DNA from: CAYZHM01 sp964478225
GTDB taxonomy: Bacteria; Pseudomonadota; Alphaproteobacteria; Micavibrionales; Micavibrionaceae
Direction: 5' to 3'
Assembly (NCBI GenBank): GCA_964478225.1
Contig: CAYZHM010000001.1
Coordinates: forward strand, 558,001 to 622,000
DNA length: 64,000 bases
In this document: positions 17,603 to 27,137 of the stretch, piece after piece
Numbering within the stretch: the first letter of the stretch is position 1
How the letters are laid out: every line of letters begins with the position of its first letter
Made by a program: the position numbers and the translations under genes
Notes under the pieces: model-generated
The model's input: only the letters and a program-made list of their open reading frames with translations
The model's database searches: none
What the model was told of the DNA's origin: nothing

Positions 17603-18145
17603 ATGAAAAAAATACTGTTTTATGCCCTCATCATTGATTTGATTATTGCCGACCAACTGAGCAAATGGGCAGTGAGTGAGTTCATCATACGTAAAGATGG
17701 TGCTATCGGCCTTATTGACTGGATCCTGCATGCGCCGGAGCGTTTGCCCTCCTCCCAGATCGAGGTTCTGCCGTTTTTCAACTTCGTGATGGTCTGGAAC
17801 CGTGGGATCAGTTTTGGCCTTTTTAACAGCGAGACAGATTATGGTGCTTATATTCTGATCGCCCTGGCAGTTGTCATATCTGCGGGCTTTCTTGTTTGGC
17901 TTTCCCGCTGCACGAATAAAATGCAATGTTTTGGCTTTTCTTTGGTTGTCGGCGGCGCGCTCAGCAACGCATTAGACCGTGTCCGCTTTGGCGCGGTGAT
18001 GGATTTCCTCGATTTTCATGCCTTTGGTTACCACTGGCCAGCCTTTAATATCGCCGATAGCTGTATTGTCATTGGCGTATTTATCCTGATGATACACGCA
18101 TTATTTTTTGATAAACCCCTTCATACGGGCAAGCAAATCCTGTAA
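17603..18145 (+). CDS. lspA: prolipoprotein signal peptidase II
   Basis: LspA is the inner-membrane aspartyl peptidase that cleaves lipoprotein signal peptides ahead of the lipidated cysteine. The 180-residue protein has four hydrophobic spans, with the catalytic aspartates in SNALDRVRFG (D125) and FNIADS (D152), plus the VWNRGISFGLF motif. It is followed by bamF, a lipoprotein gene and thus a client of this enzyme; the gap is about 40 bases, so co-transcription is likely. The first ATG after the ribF-lspA divergent gap is used. Confidence 0.95.
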   Translation: MKKILFYALIIDLIIADQLSKWAVSEFIIRKDGAIGLIDWILHAPERLPSSQIEVLPFFNFVMVWNRGISFGLFNSETDYGAYILIALAVVISAGFLVWLSRCTNKMQCFGFSLVVGGALSNALDRVRFGAVMDFLDFHAFGYHWPAFNIADSCIVIGVFILMIHALFFDKPLHTGKQIL

Positions 18146-18185
18146 AAATAGGGACGTTCTCGCATTTTTTAGCAATTTGGAAAAT

Positions 18186-18716
18186 ATGACCATGAAAAAC
18201 CGTGTATTGAGTTTTGTAGTTTTGTCGTGTGGATGCGTTATGCTCGCCGCCTGTGGAGGCGTCAAAAAGCAAATCGGTCTTGAGCGTACACCGCCGGATG
18301 AATTTGCTGTGGTCAAACGCGCGCCTCTGTCGCTGCCTCCTGATTACACGTTGCGCCCGCCGCAACCTGGTGCTCCGCGTCCGCAAGAACAAGAAACTGC
18401 TGCCCAAGCTCAAGCGGCTGTCTTTGGCTCTGCCGCTGCGCAAGTCACGGCTCCGACAACTGCTGAAGGGGCTTTGCTTTCGCAAGCGGGAGCACAAGAA
18501 ATTGATCCTGGCATCCGCCAGAAAGTTGACGCAGAAACCGCAAGCCGCGTTGATAAAAACAAGCCTGTCGTTGACAAGATCCTTTCGATAGGAAGCTCTG
18601 AGAAGGAAGTCCCGGCCACTGTGCTTAATGCGAAGAAAGAAGCAGCCCGGCTCGAGAAAAATAAAGAAGAAGGAAAGCCTGTCACCGAGGGCGAAACTCC
18701 CTCGATAGAGGATTAA
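18186..18716 (+). CDS. bamF: DUF3035 outer-membrane lipoprotein, BamF type
   Basis: A 176-residue lipoprotein from the ATG at 18186; the longer frame from 18108 runs back into lspA. The signal peptide ends in the lipobox LAAC with the lipidated Cys at residue 23. The conserved patch TPPDEFAVVKRAPLSLPPDY is the DUF3035 signature, the family named BamF in Caulobacter, where it is a subunit of the beta-barrel assembly machine. The rest is Ala/Gln/Lys-rich and low in complexity, as in homologues. It precedes two M16 peptidase genes with a 3-base gap. Confidence 0.85.
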   Translation: MTMKNRVLSFVVLSCGCVMLAACGGVKKQIGLERTPPDEFAVVKRAPLSLPPDYTLRPPQPGAPRPQEQETAAQAQAAVFGSAAAQVTAPTTAEGALLSQAGAQEIDPGIRQKVDAETASRVDKNKPVVDKILSIGSSEKEVPATVLNAKKEAARLEKNKEEGKPVTEGETPSIED

Positions 18717-18719
18717 GTT

Positions 18720-20159
18720 TTGAAAAATGTTTTTCTAATATTTTTAACAGCGGCCGTTTTGTATAGCCCTCGCGTTGCTCTGTCTACTGAAACCCTGCCT
18801 CCACAAATAATGGAAGAACCTGTTACCGGACAGGAAAAAGTTTTTAACGCAGAAATTTTTAAACTTGATAACGGCATGCAGGTCGTTGTTATACCCAATC
18901 ATCGCACACCTGTCGTTACTCACATGGTTTGGTATAAAATCGGTTCGGCTGACGAAGTGATCGGAAAGTCAGGAATTGCGCACTTCCTGGAACATCTTAT
19001 GTTCAAGGGTTCAACATATACAAATGAAAAGGGCAAGCTGGTTACGCTGGAGCCCGGAGCATTCTCAAACATCGTCAAAGGCTTTGGCGGGCAGGATAAT
19101 GCGTTCACTTCCCAAGATTATACAGCTTATTTTCAATCGGTTCCCATTGAGCATCTTGAGGAAGTCATGCGTATGGAGGCGGGACGTATGCGCGGCATGA
19201 CTTTACCAGAGTCAGAAGTGTCGTCTGAAAACAAAGTGATTTTGGAAGAGCGACGCCAACGTACGGACAATGATCCGAATGCAAAATTCTTTGAGCAAAT
19301 TCAATCCGTTCTTTTCGTCAACCATCCCTATGCCATTCCGATTATCGGATGGGAACATGAGATGGCCAAGTTAACCCGTGAAGATGCCAAGGCGATGTAC
19401 GATCTTTACTATCACCCGAACAATGCCATCCTTGTTGTTGCGGGCGATGTCACAGGCAAGCAAGTCTTTAAATTGGCGAAAGATATATACGGGCCCATCG
19501 CGACCACCGAAGTTCCACCACGTACAAGACCTCAATCACCGCCGCTTTATGATGAAGTGGAAATCGTTGCTTATAACACTGTCATCCGTGAACCCAGTGT
19601 TCAGATCACAGTGAAAGCGCCGAGCTATCATACAAATTCGAAGGATTCCTATGCTCTTGATGTTTTGCAAGACATTATGGGGGGCGGCCCGACGTCACGG
19701 CTTTATAAATCTCTCGTGGTTGACCAGAAAATTGCGACCGGCGCTTCGATGTCATATGGCGGCAATTCGTGGGACGAAACACAAATATGGCTCCAGGCCA
19801 CTCCTGCGCCTAAAACTTCCCCCCAAGAGATAGAAGCAGCGCTTAAAGAAGAGATGCGCAAGGTTGTAAAAGACGGCGTTACCGAAGAGGAATTGAAGGA
19901 TGCCATTACACGCCTGCAGGATGAAGCGGCCTATGCCCTGGATAGCCTTTCCGGGCCAGCGATGATTTTTGGTCAGGCCATGGCCTCCGGGACTGATGTC
20001 GATGACATTGAGTATTGGCCTACATATGTTGCTGGCGTGACCGCTGAAGATGTTCAAAGAGTGGCGGCGAAATATCTTGACCCTGAAGGACATGACCGCA
20101 TTCGTTTTGTAACCGGATATTTGTTGCCGAAACCCGCGCCGGCGGAGGTCAGTGAATGA
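18720..20159 (+). CDS. exported M16-family zinc peptidase (catalytic subunit)
   Basis: A 479-residue protein with a signal peptide (about residues 1-20, hydrophobic IFLTAAVLYS). The inverted zinc motif HFLEH is intact (H88, E91, H92), and the distal Glu lies in ENKVILEERR about 75 residues later. Such periplasmic M16 proteins work with a non-catalytic partner, here the next gene, forming a clam-shell that degrades peptides. The start codon is TTG, three bases after the bamF stop; no closer ATG keeps the signal peptide. Its end overlaps the next gene by ATGA. The actual substrate is unknown; processing of envelope or signal peptides is inference. Confidence 0.9.
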   Translation: MKNVFLIFLTAAVLYSPRVALSTETLPPQIMEEPVTGQEKVFNAEIFKLDNGMQVVVIPNHRTPVVTHMVWYKIGSADEVIGKSGIAHFLEHLMFKGSTYTNEKGKLVTLEPGAFSNIVKGFGGQDNAFTSQDYTAYFQSVPIEHLEEVMRMEAGRMRGMTLPESEVSSENKVILEERRQRTDNDPNAKFFEQIQSVLFVNHPYAIPIIGWEHEMAKLTREDAKAMYDLYYHPNNAILVVAGDVTGKQVFKLAKDIYGPIATTEVPPRTRPQSPPLYDEVEIVAYNTVIREPSVQITVKAPSYHTNSKDSYALDVLQDIMGGGPTSRLYKSLVVDQKIATGASMSYGGNSWDETQIWLQATPAPKTSPQEIEAALKEEMRKVVKDGVTEEELKDAITRLQDEAAYALDSLSGPAMIFGQAMASGTDVDDIEYWPTYVAGVTAEDVQRVAAKYLDPEGHDRIRFVTGYLLPKPAPAEVSE

Positions 20160-21517
20160 GATATTTATTCACCCTCTGTTTGCTTGTTTTCATTGTTCTT
20201 CCGGTTCCCGGCTGCGCCCGCGAAGCTGAGCCGATTTTAAAAATTCAAGAAGTCACCAGCCCCAAAGGATTAACCGCCTGGCTTGTCGAAGATCATTCCG
20301 TTCCTGTCATTGCGGTCAATTTTACATTCCAAAACGGTGGGGCAATTAACGATCCGCCCGAAAAACAAGGGCTGGGACGAATGGTTTCCAACATGATGGA
20401 TGAAGGTGCGGGAGACTTGGAGTCTCAAGCTTTTCAAAAGGCCCTTCGCGACTATTCAATCTCCCTTGGTTATGGCGCAGGACGCGATGATTTTGGCGGC
20501 AGCCTTAAAACCCTGACCAAATACAAAGATAAAGCGTTTGAGCTTTTGAAACTCTCTTTAACAAAGCCGCGCTTTGACGAAGAACCTTTACAGCGCATGC
20601 GCGCTTCAAACCAAAGCCGCATTCGTTCATCCATCTCTGATCCTGACTGGCTGGCCGCACGGTTGTTGAATGACCGCGCCTATGAGAATGATCCTTATGC
20701 GCTCAACAGCGGAGGAACGCTTTCTTCTCTGGACAAAATCACTGCTGAAGACCTGAGAGAATTTCACAAAACAAAGCTTGGCAAAAACAACCTCATCATC
20801 GCGGTTGCGGGCGATATCGATAAGGCTGAACTGGAAAAGATGTTGGATGATGTTTTTGCATCCCTACCGGATGTTAAGATTCCTATGCCGCCGGCACGCA
20901 TCGATCTTCAAAACCAAGGGCAAACCTACCTCTACGAAAAGGACATTCCTCAGACGATTATTGAGATGATGCAGCCTGGCATCTCGCGTAAAGATCCCCG
21001 TTATCATAAGGCTCAGGTGATGAACTTTATATTGGGCTCCTCGGGTTTCGGCTCGAGGCTCATGAGCGAGATCCGCGAAAAGCGCGGCCTTACCTATGGT
21101 ATCTATACGTATTTTTCCAATATGGATCGTTTTGACGGGCTTGCGGTCAGCACCTCCACAGAAAATAAAAATGTTGGAGAGATGATGTCCCTTATTCAGG
21201 CGGAATGGAAAAAAATGAAGGAAGCACCTCCTTCAGAAGAGGAAATCCAGCAGGCTAAAAATTATTTGATAGGTTCACTCCCCCTCTCCTTAACGTCCAC
21301 GGATAAAATCGCCGGGATTGTTTTATCTTTGCGGGCCGATGATCTGCCGATTGATTATCTTGACCAACGCAAGATCGCCATTGAAAACACAAGTGCCTCC
21401 GACGTGCAGAATCTTGCCAATGAGCTTTTAGATTCTAGCAAGATGCTTACTGTTCTGGTTGGAAAGCCGGAAAATGTTGTTGCCACAGCCATTACAGAGC
21501 TCCCGAATGTCGAATAA
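20156..21517 (+). CDS. exported M16-family peptidase-like protein (non-catalytic partner)
   Basis: A 453-residue M16 homologue with a signal peptide ending near LPVPGCA, possibly a lipoprotein although the proline in the lipobox is unusual. Where the zinc motif should be it reads LGRMVSNMMDEGA, so HxxEH is missing. The C-terminal half keeps the substrate-binding R/Y pair region in GSRLMSEIREKRGLTYG. This is the classic arrangement of a catalytic and a non-catalytic M16 subunit encoded side by side (compare mitochondrial processing peptidase beta and alpha). Overlaps the upstream gene by 4 bases and pgi by 11. Confidence 0.9.
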   Translation: MRYLFTLCLLVFIVLPVPGCAREAEPILKIQEVTSPKGLTAWLVEDHSVPVIAVNFTFQNGGAINDPPEKQGLGRMVSNMMDEGAGDLESQAFQKALRDYSISLGYGAGRDDFGGSLKTLTKYKDKAFELLKLSLTKPRFDEEPLQRMRASNQSRIRSSISDPDWLAARLLNDRAYENDPYALNSGGTLSSLDKITAEDLREFHKTKLGKNNLIIAVAGDIDKAELEKMLDDVFASLPDVKIPMPPARIDLQNQGQTYLYEKDIPQTIIEMMQPGISRKDPRYHKAQVMNFILGSSGFGSRLMSEIREKRGLTYGIYTYFSNMDRFDGLAVSTSTENKNVGEMMSLIQAEWKKMKEAPPSEEEIQQAKNYLIGSLPLSLTSTDKIAGIVLSLRADDLPIDYLDQRKIAIENTSASDVQNLANELLDSSKMLTVLVGKPENVVATAITELPNVE

Positions 21518-23027
21518 GCCCCGCTCCGAAATGGCTGCATGGAAGGCTCTTGCCAATCACCATCAAACCCTGAAAGGCGCGCATATGCGTGACTGGTTTG
21601 CCGCAGATTCAGAGCGTTTCAATCACTTTCATATCGCCTTCGATGATGTGTTGTTTGATTTTTCCAAGCACAAGATTACAGCAGAGACAGTTGATTTGTT
21701 GGCCGCGCTGGCAATGGCCTGCGATGTGGAGAAAGCCCGTGATGATTTGTTCTCCGGTAAGAATGTTAATAAATCTGAGAACCGGCCCGCGCTTCACACA
21801 GCACTCAGGGCAAGACAATCTGCTGCTAAAGATTATGTTGATGCAAGCCTTGAGCAGATAGAAAAATTCTCTAAAAAAATTCGTTCAGACCGCAACATTA
21901 CCGATGTCCTCGTGCTTGGGATTGGTGGGTCTATCAATGGGCCGAAAATGGTTTGTGAAGCTCTTGCTCACCTGGCCGATGGTCCGCAGCTCCATTTCCT
22001 TGGTAATATTGAAGGTGATGAAACCTCTCGTTTTCTCGAAACATTAAAACCCAAAAGCACTATCGTTGTTATTGTTTCCAAGACGTTTTCGACTCTTGAG
22101 ACGATGGCAAACGCCGTTCATATCAAAGATGTTTTCGAGCGGGATAATCTGTATGCGGTTACTGAAAACACTGCTTTGGCAGAGTCATTCCAGATTCATA
22201 AAGACAATATATTCCCTCTGAAAGACTGGATTGGCGGCCGTTACAGCGTATGGTCTGCTGTGGGTTTACCCATTGCGCTTTCTATCGGTTTTAAAAACTA
22301 TATGGCTTTTCTTGAAGGCGCGAGAGCGGCAGATTCTCATTTTCTTAACACGCCTCTTTCCAAAAACATTCCCGTTTTAATGGCCTTGCTTGGCGTGTGG
22401 TACCGTAATTTTTGGCATTACCCCGCCCATGCGGTTCTACCCTATTGCGGCGCGCTGAAATCTTTCCCTTCCTATATTCAGCAGCTCGATATGGAATCAA
22501 ACGGTAAATCTGTCAGCCGCGAAGGTGAGGTTTTGAACTATACAACAAGCCCCATAGTTTTTGGTGATGTGGGAACAGAATGCCAGCACAGTTTTTTCCA
22601 GCATCTCCATCAAGGCAGCGATATTACACCCGCAGATTTTCTTGTTTTTAAAAATGCTCATCATGGTCTAAAAACCCACCATAATGCATTGGTTGCAAAT
22701 GCTCTGGCGCAGGCCCAAGCCCTTATGCAGGGCGATAGCAACGAGGCAGAACCTTATCGTACTTTTGAGGGCAACCGGCCCAGTACCCTATTCCTTGTTA
22801 ATACATTAAGCCCGCATAGTTTGGGCTTAATGATGGCACTGTATGAGCATAAAGTCTTTGTTCAGGGCGTCATATGGAATGTTGAAAGCTTTGACCAATG
22901 GGGGGTAGAGCTTGGTAAGAGCTTGGCCAAAAATATCCTTCACAGTCTTAATGACAGCGATGTTCCTGAGGATGTCGACTGCTCTACGGCGGCACTTATT
23001 TCTGCTTTTAAACAGAAAAATTCATAA
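21507..23027 (+). CDS. pgi: glucose-6-phosphate isomerase
   Basis: Pgi interconverts glucose-6-phosphate and fructose-6-phosphate. From the ATG at 21507 (MSNKPRSEMAAW) the protein has 506 residues; an upstream ATG at 21459 lies deep inside the preceding gene. Signatures seen: LGIGGSINGPKMV, VSKTFSTLET, GGRYSVWSAVGLPI (PGI signature 1 region), LDMESNGKSV, GTECQHSFFQHLHQG and the C-terminal FDQWGVELGKSLA (signature 2). The start overlaps the M16 gene by 11 bases, which suggests translational coupling even though the functions are unrelated. Confidence 0.96.
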   Translation: MSNKPRSEMAAWKALANHHQTLKGAHMRDWFAADSERFNHFHIAFDDVLFDFSKHKITAETVDLLAALAMACDVEKARDDLFSGKNVNKSENRPALHTALRARQSAAKDYVDASLEQIEKFSKKIRSDRNITDVLVLGIGGSINGPKMVCEALAHLADGPQLHFLGNIEGDETSRFLETLKPKSTIVVIVSKTFSTLETMANAVHIKDVFERDNLYAVTENTALAESFQIHKDNIFPLKDWIGGRYSVWSAVGLPIALSIGFKNYMAFLEGARAADSHFLNTPLSKNIPVLMALLGVWYRNFWHYPAHAVLPYCGALKSFPSYIQQLDMESNGKSVSREGEVLNYTTSPIVFGDVGTECQHSFFQHLHQGSDITPADFLVFKNAHHGLKTHHNALVANALAQAQALMQGDSNEAEPYRTFEGNRPSTLFLVNTLSPHSLGLMMALYEHKVFVQGVIWNVESFDQWGVELGKSLAKNILHSLNDSDVPEDVDCSTAALISAFKQKNS

Positions 23028-23125
23028 TATTTTAGAGTTTACCAGCCTAAACTTTTCTATAATCTGTAATATGTCTGTGAGGGTCAGAAATAACCCCTTA
23101 TATAAACAAAGAGCGCAGAATACGC

Positions 23126-24436
23126 ATGCAACATTATTACAATATTCCAGATCCTTCTAATCTGCCTCTTATGCATCAGGATTATCTTGATGAGATCATT
23201 AAAAAGCATGAACGTTATCTCAAGGGACAAAAAGGCGGGGCGCGCGCGGTCATCCAATATCATAATCTGTCCGGGCTGAGTTTCAATGCCGCAGATCTTT
23301 CACAAGCTGATTTTACAGGCAGTTCCCTCGTAAATTGCGAGCTCTCACACGGGACATTTCTCTCCGCCAGCTTTTTTGCTTGCGACATGCGTAATGCGCG
23401 GCTGATAGAAGCCAATCTTGCCCGTGCCGATTTCCGTGGCGCTTATCTCGCGGGCGCAGATCTAAGCCGTTCCAACCTGAATGATGCTGATCTGCGTGAA
23501 GGCAAAATCATGAAGCGCGGCGAGCATGGCGTTCTAACTGAGCGTAAACGCAGTGGTGGAGAAGGTGGGCGTACAATTCTCAAAGGTGCCAAACTGACAG
23601 AAACTTCCATGCAAAAAGTGCAAGGCAAGTCTGTTGATTTTTCTGATGCGGATCTGACAGGCGTTATTTTGCGTGATGCCTCTCTTTCCGGTGCCGATTT
23701 TTCGGGTGCCAATTTGGTTGATTGCGACATGACACGCTCAACCCTAACTGATGCCACGATGCGCGGCGCGATTATTGCAGGCATGACTATTAAATATGCT
23801 GAAAAGCAAGGTCTTGATATGCAGGGCGCCATAACCGAGCGCGACATGGGGCATAAGCTGGCCAATCTTGGCAAAACCTTGCCTGAGCTCTTGGATGAGC
23901 ACACCCTGTGGGTTTCGACCGCCGGAAAAAAAGGGCGTCAGCTTGATCTGAGCGGATATGATTTGCGTGATGTTATTGATCTTCGCTCCTATCCCCTAAC
24001 GGCCATCCGAGCGATTGAAGGAAACTTTATTAATCAAAATCTTGAATATGCCCAATTGCAAAGCGGGACGTTTGACCATGCAGACTTTCGCGACTGTAAT
24101 TTTCATGAGGCTGATTTGCGAGGCTCCAGCTTTAAATATGCACAGTTTGCCCGCTGTAATCTAAGAGGCGCGATATTGTGCCCGTTGCAGTTTGAGGGGC
24201 AAAACGGGCAGGAAAACAGGCTCCAGCGTGTAGATCTTAGCGGTGCAAACCTTCGCTATGCCGACCTTTCAGAATGTGACTTGCGGGACTGTATTTTGAT
24301 GGGCGCAGATTTAACCGGCGCCGTTATTCGCGGATCCGACCTTAGACGTGCTGATTTTACAGGGGCTATTCTTGAGCAAACGCTGCTGGATAAAGTGAGA
24401 ACAGAAGACGCTATCATTGATCTCAGCGGCCTTTAA
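23126..24436 (+). CDS. pentapeptide-repeat protein
   Basis: A 436-residue protein built mostly of A(D/N)LxX-type pentapeptide repeats, which fold as a right-handed quadrilateral beta-helix. Repeats form three blocks, about residues 45-128, 150-235 and 300-432. They are split by a charged Arg/Lys/Gly loop (about 129-150) and by a non-repeat helical segment (DMGHKLANLGKTLPELLDEH, about 240-260). The first 40 residues (DYLDEIIKKHERYLKGQ) look helical. No signal peptide, so probably cytoplasmic. Roles in the superfamily include gyrase protection, but nothing here allows a specific function. A TATAAT at about 23061-23066 could be its -10 box, with no clear -35. Confidence 0.85.
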   Translation: MQHYYNIPDPSNLPLMHQDYLDEIIKKHERYLKGQKGGARAVIQYHNLSGLSFNAADLSQADFTGSSLVNCELSHGTFLSASFFACDMRNARLIEANLARADFRGAYLAGADLSRSNLNDADLREGKIMKRGEHGVLTERKRSGGEGGRTILKGAKLTETSMQKVQGKSVDFSDADLTGVILRDASLSGADFSGANLVDCDMTRSTLTDATMRGAIIAGMTIKYAEKQGLDMQGAITERDMGHKLANLGKTLPELLDEHTLWVSTAGKKGRQLDLSGYDLRDVIDLRSYPLTAIRAIEGNFINQNLEYAQLQSGTFDHADFRDCNFHEADLRGSSFKYAQFARCNLRGAILCPLQFEGQNGQENRLQRVDLSGANLRYADLSECDLRDCILMGADLTGAVIRGSDLRRADFTGAILEQTLLDKVRTEDAIIDLSGL

Positions 24437-24452
24437 GGCTTAGACTCGGATT

Positions 24453-26237
24453 ATGCGAATCCGGCATTTACCAGAAACACTGATTAATCAGATCGCGGCG
24501 GGCGAAGTTATCGAGCGTCCAGCAGCGGCGGTTAAAGAGCTTGCCGAAAATTCAATTGATGCAGGAGCTAAGACCATTGAAGTCTCAATCCGAGAAGGCG
24601 GAAAATCTCTTATCATCGTTCAAGATGATGGCTTTGGTATGTCGCGCGATGATTTGAGCGCGTCGATTGAACGGCACGCCACCTCAAAACTTCTCAGCGA
24701 TGATCTCTTGAATATCAGCACCATGGGATTTCGCGGTGAGGCCCTACCTTCAATTGGTTCTGTCTCCCGGATGAGTATTTCTTCTCGCGAGAAAGATGCT
24801 CAAGAGGCCTGGGAGATTAAAGTTGAAGGCGGCAAGAAATCTGCGCCAGCGCCCTCCTCTCAAATACAAGGTACAAAAGTTGAAGTCAGAGATTTGTTTT
24901 ACGCAACGCCTGCACGATTGAAGTTTTTAAAAACAGAGCGTGCGGAAACTCAGGCTGTTAAGGATACACTGCTGCGGCTGGCGATGGCCAATCCAGCGAT
25001 CGCGTTTCGGTTTACTGTTGATGATAAGCAAAACTTTTACTATCCCATAACCATGAATTCGCAAGATCGGTTGGCCGATATATTGGGGCGTGAGTTTGGG
25101 GCGAATGCTATGGCCATTGACACTGAACGTGAAGGCCTTCACTTATCAGGCTTTGCCGGATTGCCAACCTATAACCGTAAGACGGCCCAACAACAATATC
25201 TGTTTGTGAACGGAAGACCCGTGCGCGACAAAATGCTAAATGGTTGCGTCCGCGCGGCCTATGCGGATGTTTTGGCACGGGATCGAAACGCCGTTGTGGT
25301 TTTGTTTTTGAATATCGATACCACTCATGTTGATGTGAACGTACATCCCGCCAAGGCTGAGGTACGGTTTCAAGATCCAGGCCTTGTGCGCGGACTCATT
25401 ATTTCTGCCCTCAAACATGCCATTCATGATAATGGATTTCAGACATCCTCAACTCTGTCGATTGCGACATTAGGGCACTTAAGGCCGCACAATCAAAACG
25501 CTCCGGCCCTCCCGCTTCATCGCGAAGCACAAGCTGCGGTTCCTTATTCTTATGCTCTCCCGTCCTACGGTAATTTGGCCGAAGCCGTCCAGAACACTTA
25601 TGCCCCCTCTGCACGTTTTGAGGAGGGCCCTCAAGCCATGCCCACGCAAGAAGATTATCCACTCGGCGCCGCACGGGCGCAAATCCATGAAAACTACATC
25701 GTTGCGCAAAGTGAAAACGGCATGGTCTTAATTGATCAGCATGCGGCCCATGAACGATTGGTCTATGAACGGTTTAAGCAACAAATATCGAATGGCGGGA
25801 TCGAGAAACAAGGCTTGCTCATGCCGGAAATCATTGAGCTTGGCGAGGATTCCTGTGGCCGGTTGCTGGAACACGCAGAAGAGCTTAGCCGTTTGGGGCT
25901 TGAAATCGAACCATTCGGACAAGGCGCCATCGCCGTACAAAGCGTTCCCTCGCTGCTCTCCGGGCGTGTTGATGTCACTAAACTTATTCGTGATTTGCTG
26001 GATGAAATTGATGAGAATGACAAAGCCACAGGCCTTGAGGAAAAGATCAATCATCGTCTTTCGACAATGGCCTGTCATGGATCTGTGCGCTCGGGGCGGC
26101 GATTAAGTGTTGAGGAAATGAACGCGCTTTTACGCCAGATGGAGGAAACGCCATTGTCCGGCCAATGTAATCACGGTCGCCCCACTTACATATCCTTGTC
26201 CTTGAGCGACATTGAAAAATTATTCGGGAGGACATGA
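24453..26237 (+). CDS. mutL: DNA mismatch repair protein MutL (endonuclease type)
   Basis: MutL couples mismatch recognition by MutS to strand incision. The 594-residue protein has the GHKL ATPase motifs: AAVKELAENSIDAGA, DDGFGM, RHATSKL and GFRGEAL. A variable linker spans about residues 340-410, followed by a C-terminal dimer domain. That domain has DQHAAHERLVYE, matching the metal-binding DQHA(X)2E(X)4E endonuclease motif, plus MACHGSVRSGRRL and the QCNHGRPT zinc-site motif. This predicts a nicking MutL, as found in bacteria without MutH. Start ATG at 24453 follows the pentapeptide gene by 16 bases. Confidence 0.96.
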   Translation: MRIRHLPETLINQIAAGEVIERPAAAVKELAENSIDAGAKTIEVSIREGGKSLIIVQDDGFGMSRDDLSASIERHATSKLLSDDLLNISTMGFRGEALPSIGSVSRMSISSREKDAQEAWEIKVEGGKKSAPAPSSQIQGTKVEVRDLFYATPARLKFLKTERAETQAVKDTLLRLAMANPAIAFRFTVDDKQNFYYPITMNSQDRLADILGREFGANAMAIDTEREGLHLSGFAGLPTYNRKTAQQQYLFVNGRPVRDKMLNGCVRAAYADVLARDRNAVVVLFLNIDTTHVDVNVHPAKAEVRFQDPGLVRGLIISALKHAIHDNGFQTSSTLSIATLGHLRPHNQNAPALPLHREAQAAVPYSYALPSYGNLAEAVQNTYAPSARFEEGPQAMPTQEDYPLGAARAQIHENYIVAQSENGMVLIDQHAAHERLVYERFKQQISNGGIEKQGLLMPEIIELGEDSCGRLLEHAEELSRLGLEIEPFGQGAIAVQSVPSLLSGRVDVTKLIRDLLDEIDENDKATGLEEKINHRLSTMACHGSVRSGRRLSVEEMNALLRQMEETPLSGQCNHGRPTYISLSLSDIEKLFGRT

Positions 26238-26238
26238 T

Positions 26239-26808
26239 ATGAACTTGATTGAGCCACCTCCTCATGCGGATCCGGAAAAGAAGAAAGTTCTCGCGGTTTA
26301 TACGGCCTTTGGATTAAGTCTTCTTATGGGATTTGTGCCCATGATCGAAGCCGCGGGTCTTTGCCTTGTTCTTATGATCGTCGTGCTGGTCTGGGCCTAC
26401 ATTGTGCGCGGTAATGCTGAAGACCATGGCCTTGCCGACAATCACATGACATTCATCATCCGTACAATCTGGATTGGCAGCTCCCTTTCAATCGTTACGG
26501 CCTTTATTGGCGGCGTTTACATGTTTGGCATGATTAATAACGAGCCGTTAATGCCCTGTGTTGAAAATCTCTACAATGTCATGATGGATATGAGCAACTT
26601 CCTCGATACATCGAACGTTGAACAAAAAATAAAGGCAAGCTTGCAAGGATGTATGGATGAATATTTGCGGGTAAACCTCATGACGCTCATAGTGAGCGGC
26701 GTAATTATTATCGGCCCTGTTGTCGTGTATTTCGCTGTGCGATTTGTGCGCGGCTTCTCGCGGGCTGTAAAGGGCTATCGTGTAGCGAATGAAAAAAGCT
26801 GGTTTTAG
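26239..26808 (+). CDS. conserved membrane protein, DUF4870/COG3671-like
   Basis: A 189-residue membrane protein from the ATG at 26239, one base after the mutL stop, with GGGAGGAC just upstream; an earlier ATG at 26212 is inside mutL. Four hydrophobic spans are visible (about residues 19-37, 40-56, 77-98 and 144-168). The NHMTFIIRTIWIGS segment between spans two and three resembles the H-x-RWQIRTFWIG pattern of COG3671 proteins. Function unknown. Co-transcribed with mutL by spacing. Confidence 0.7.
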   Translation: MNLIEPPPHADPEKKKVLAVYTAFGLSLLMGFVPMIEAAGLCLVLMIVVLVWAYIVRGNAEDHGLADNHMTFIIRTIWIGSSLSIVTAFIGGVYMFGMINNEPLMPCVENLYNVMMDMSNFLDTSNVEQKIKASLQGCMDEYLRVNLMTLIVSGVIIIGPVVVYFAVRFVRGFSRAVKGYRVANEKSWF

Positions 26809-27113
26809 GCTACTGCCGCGTTGTTTTCAGGAAACTGCGTGACCATTGCTATTCCATGCTGACGTTTAACAGCCTGGAGTTTCGCGTAATAGGCTATTTC
26901 TTGCGCCTCAGCCTTGCCGTTGTTGATTTTGTTGAAAAGGGTCATCTCACACATCCGCTTGGAATCATCCTTCTGCCATGAATCCTCATCGATTGGTTCT
27001 TGAGATGCCTCAATGATGTAGTCTAAAAATTTTCCATTCGGAGACAGGGCTATCACTCCCCAATTTTTTTGAGGTGATAACCAAACAGCTTCCCATTCCT
27101 TTGTTAACGACAT
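26805..27113 (-). CDS. hypothetical protein
   Basis: A 102-residue soluble protein I do not recognise. It starts MSLTKEWEAVWLSPQKNWGV after a strong GGAAGGAAG ribosome-binding site. Mixed charged composition, no signal peptide, no cysteine motif. A helical stretch (AQEIAYYAKLQAVKRQ) sits near the C-terminus. Its stop overlaps that of the convergent membrane-protein gene by 4 bases. It follows the ATP12 gene on the same strand with a 24-base gap and may be in that operon. Confidence 0.55.
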   Translation of the reverse strand: MSLTKEWEAVWLSPQKNWGVIALSPNGKFLDYIIEASQEPIDEDSWQKDDSKRMCEMTLFNKINNGKAEAQEIAYYAKLQAVKRQHGIAMVTQFPENNAAVA

Positions 27114-27137
27114 AAAATTGCTTCCTTCCCTGAGTTT

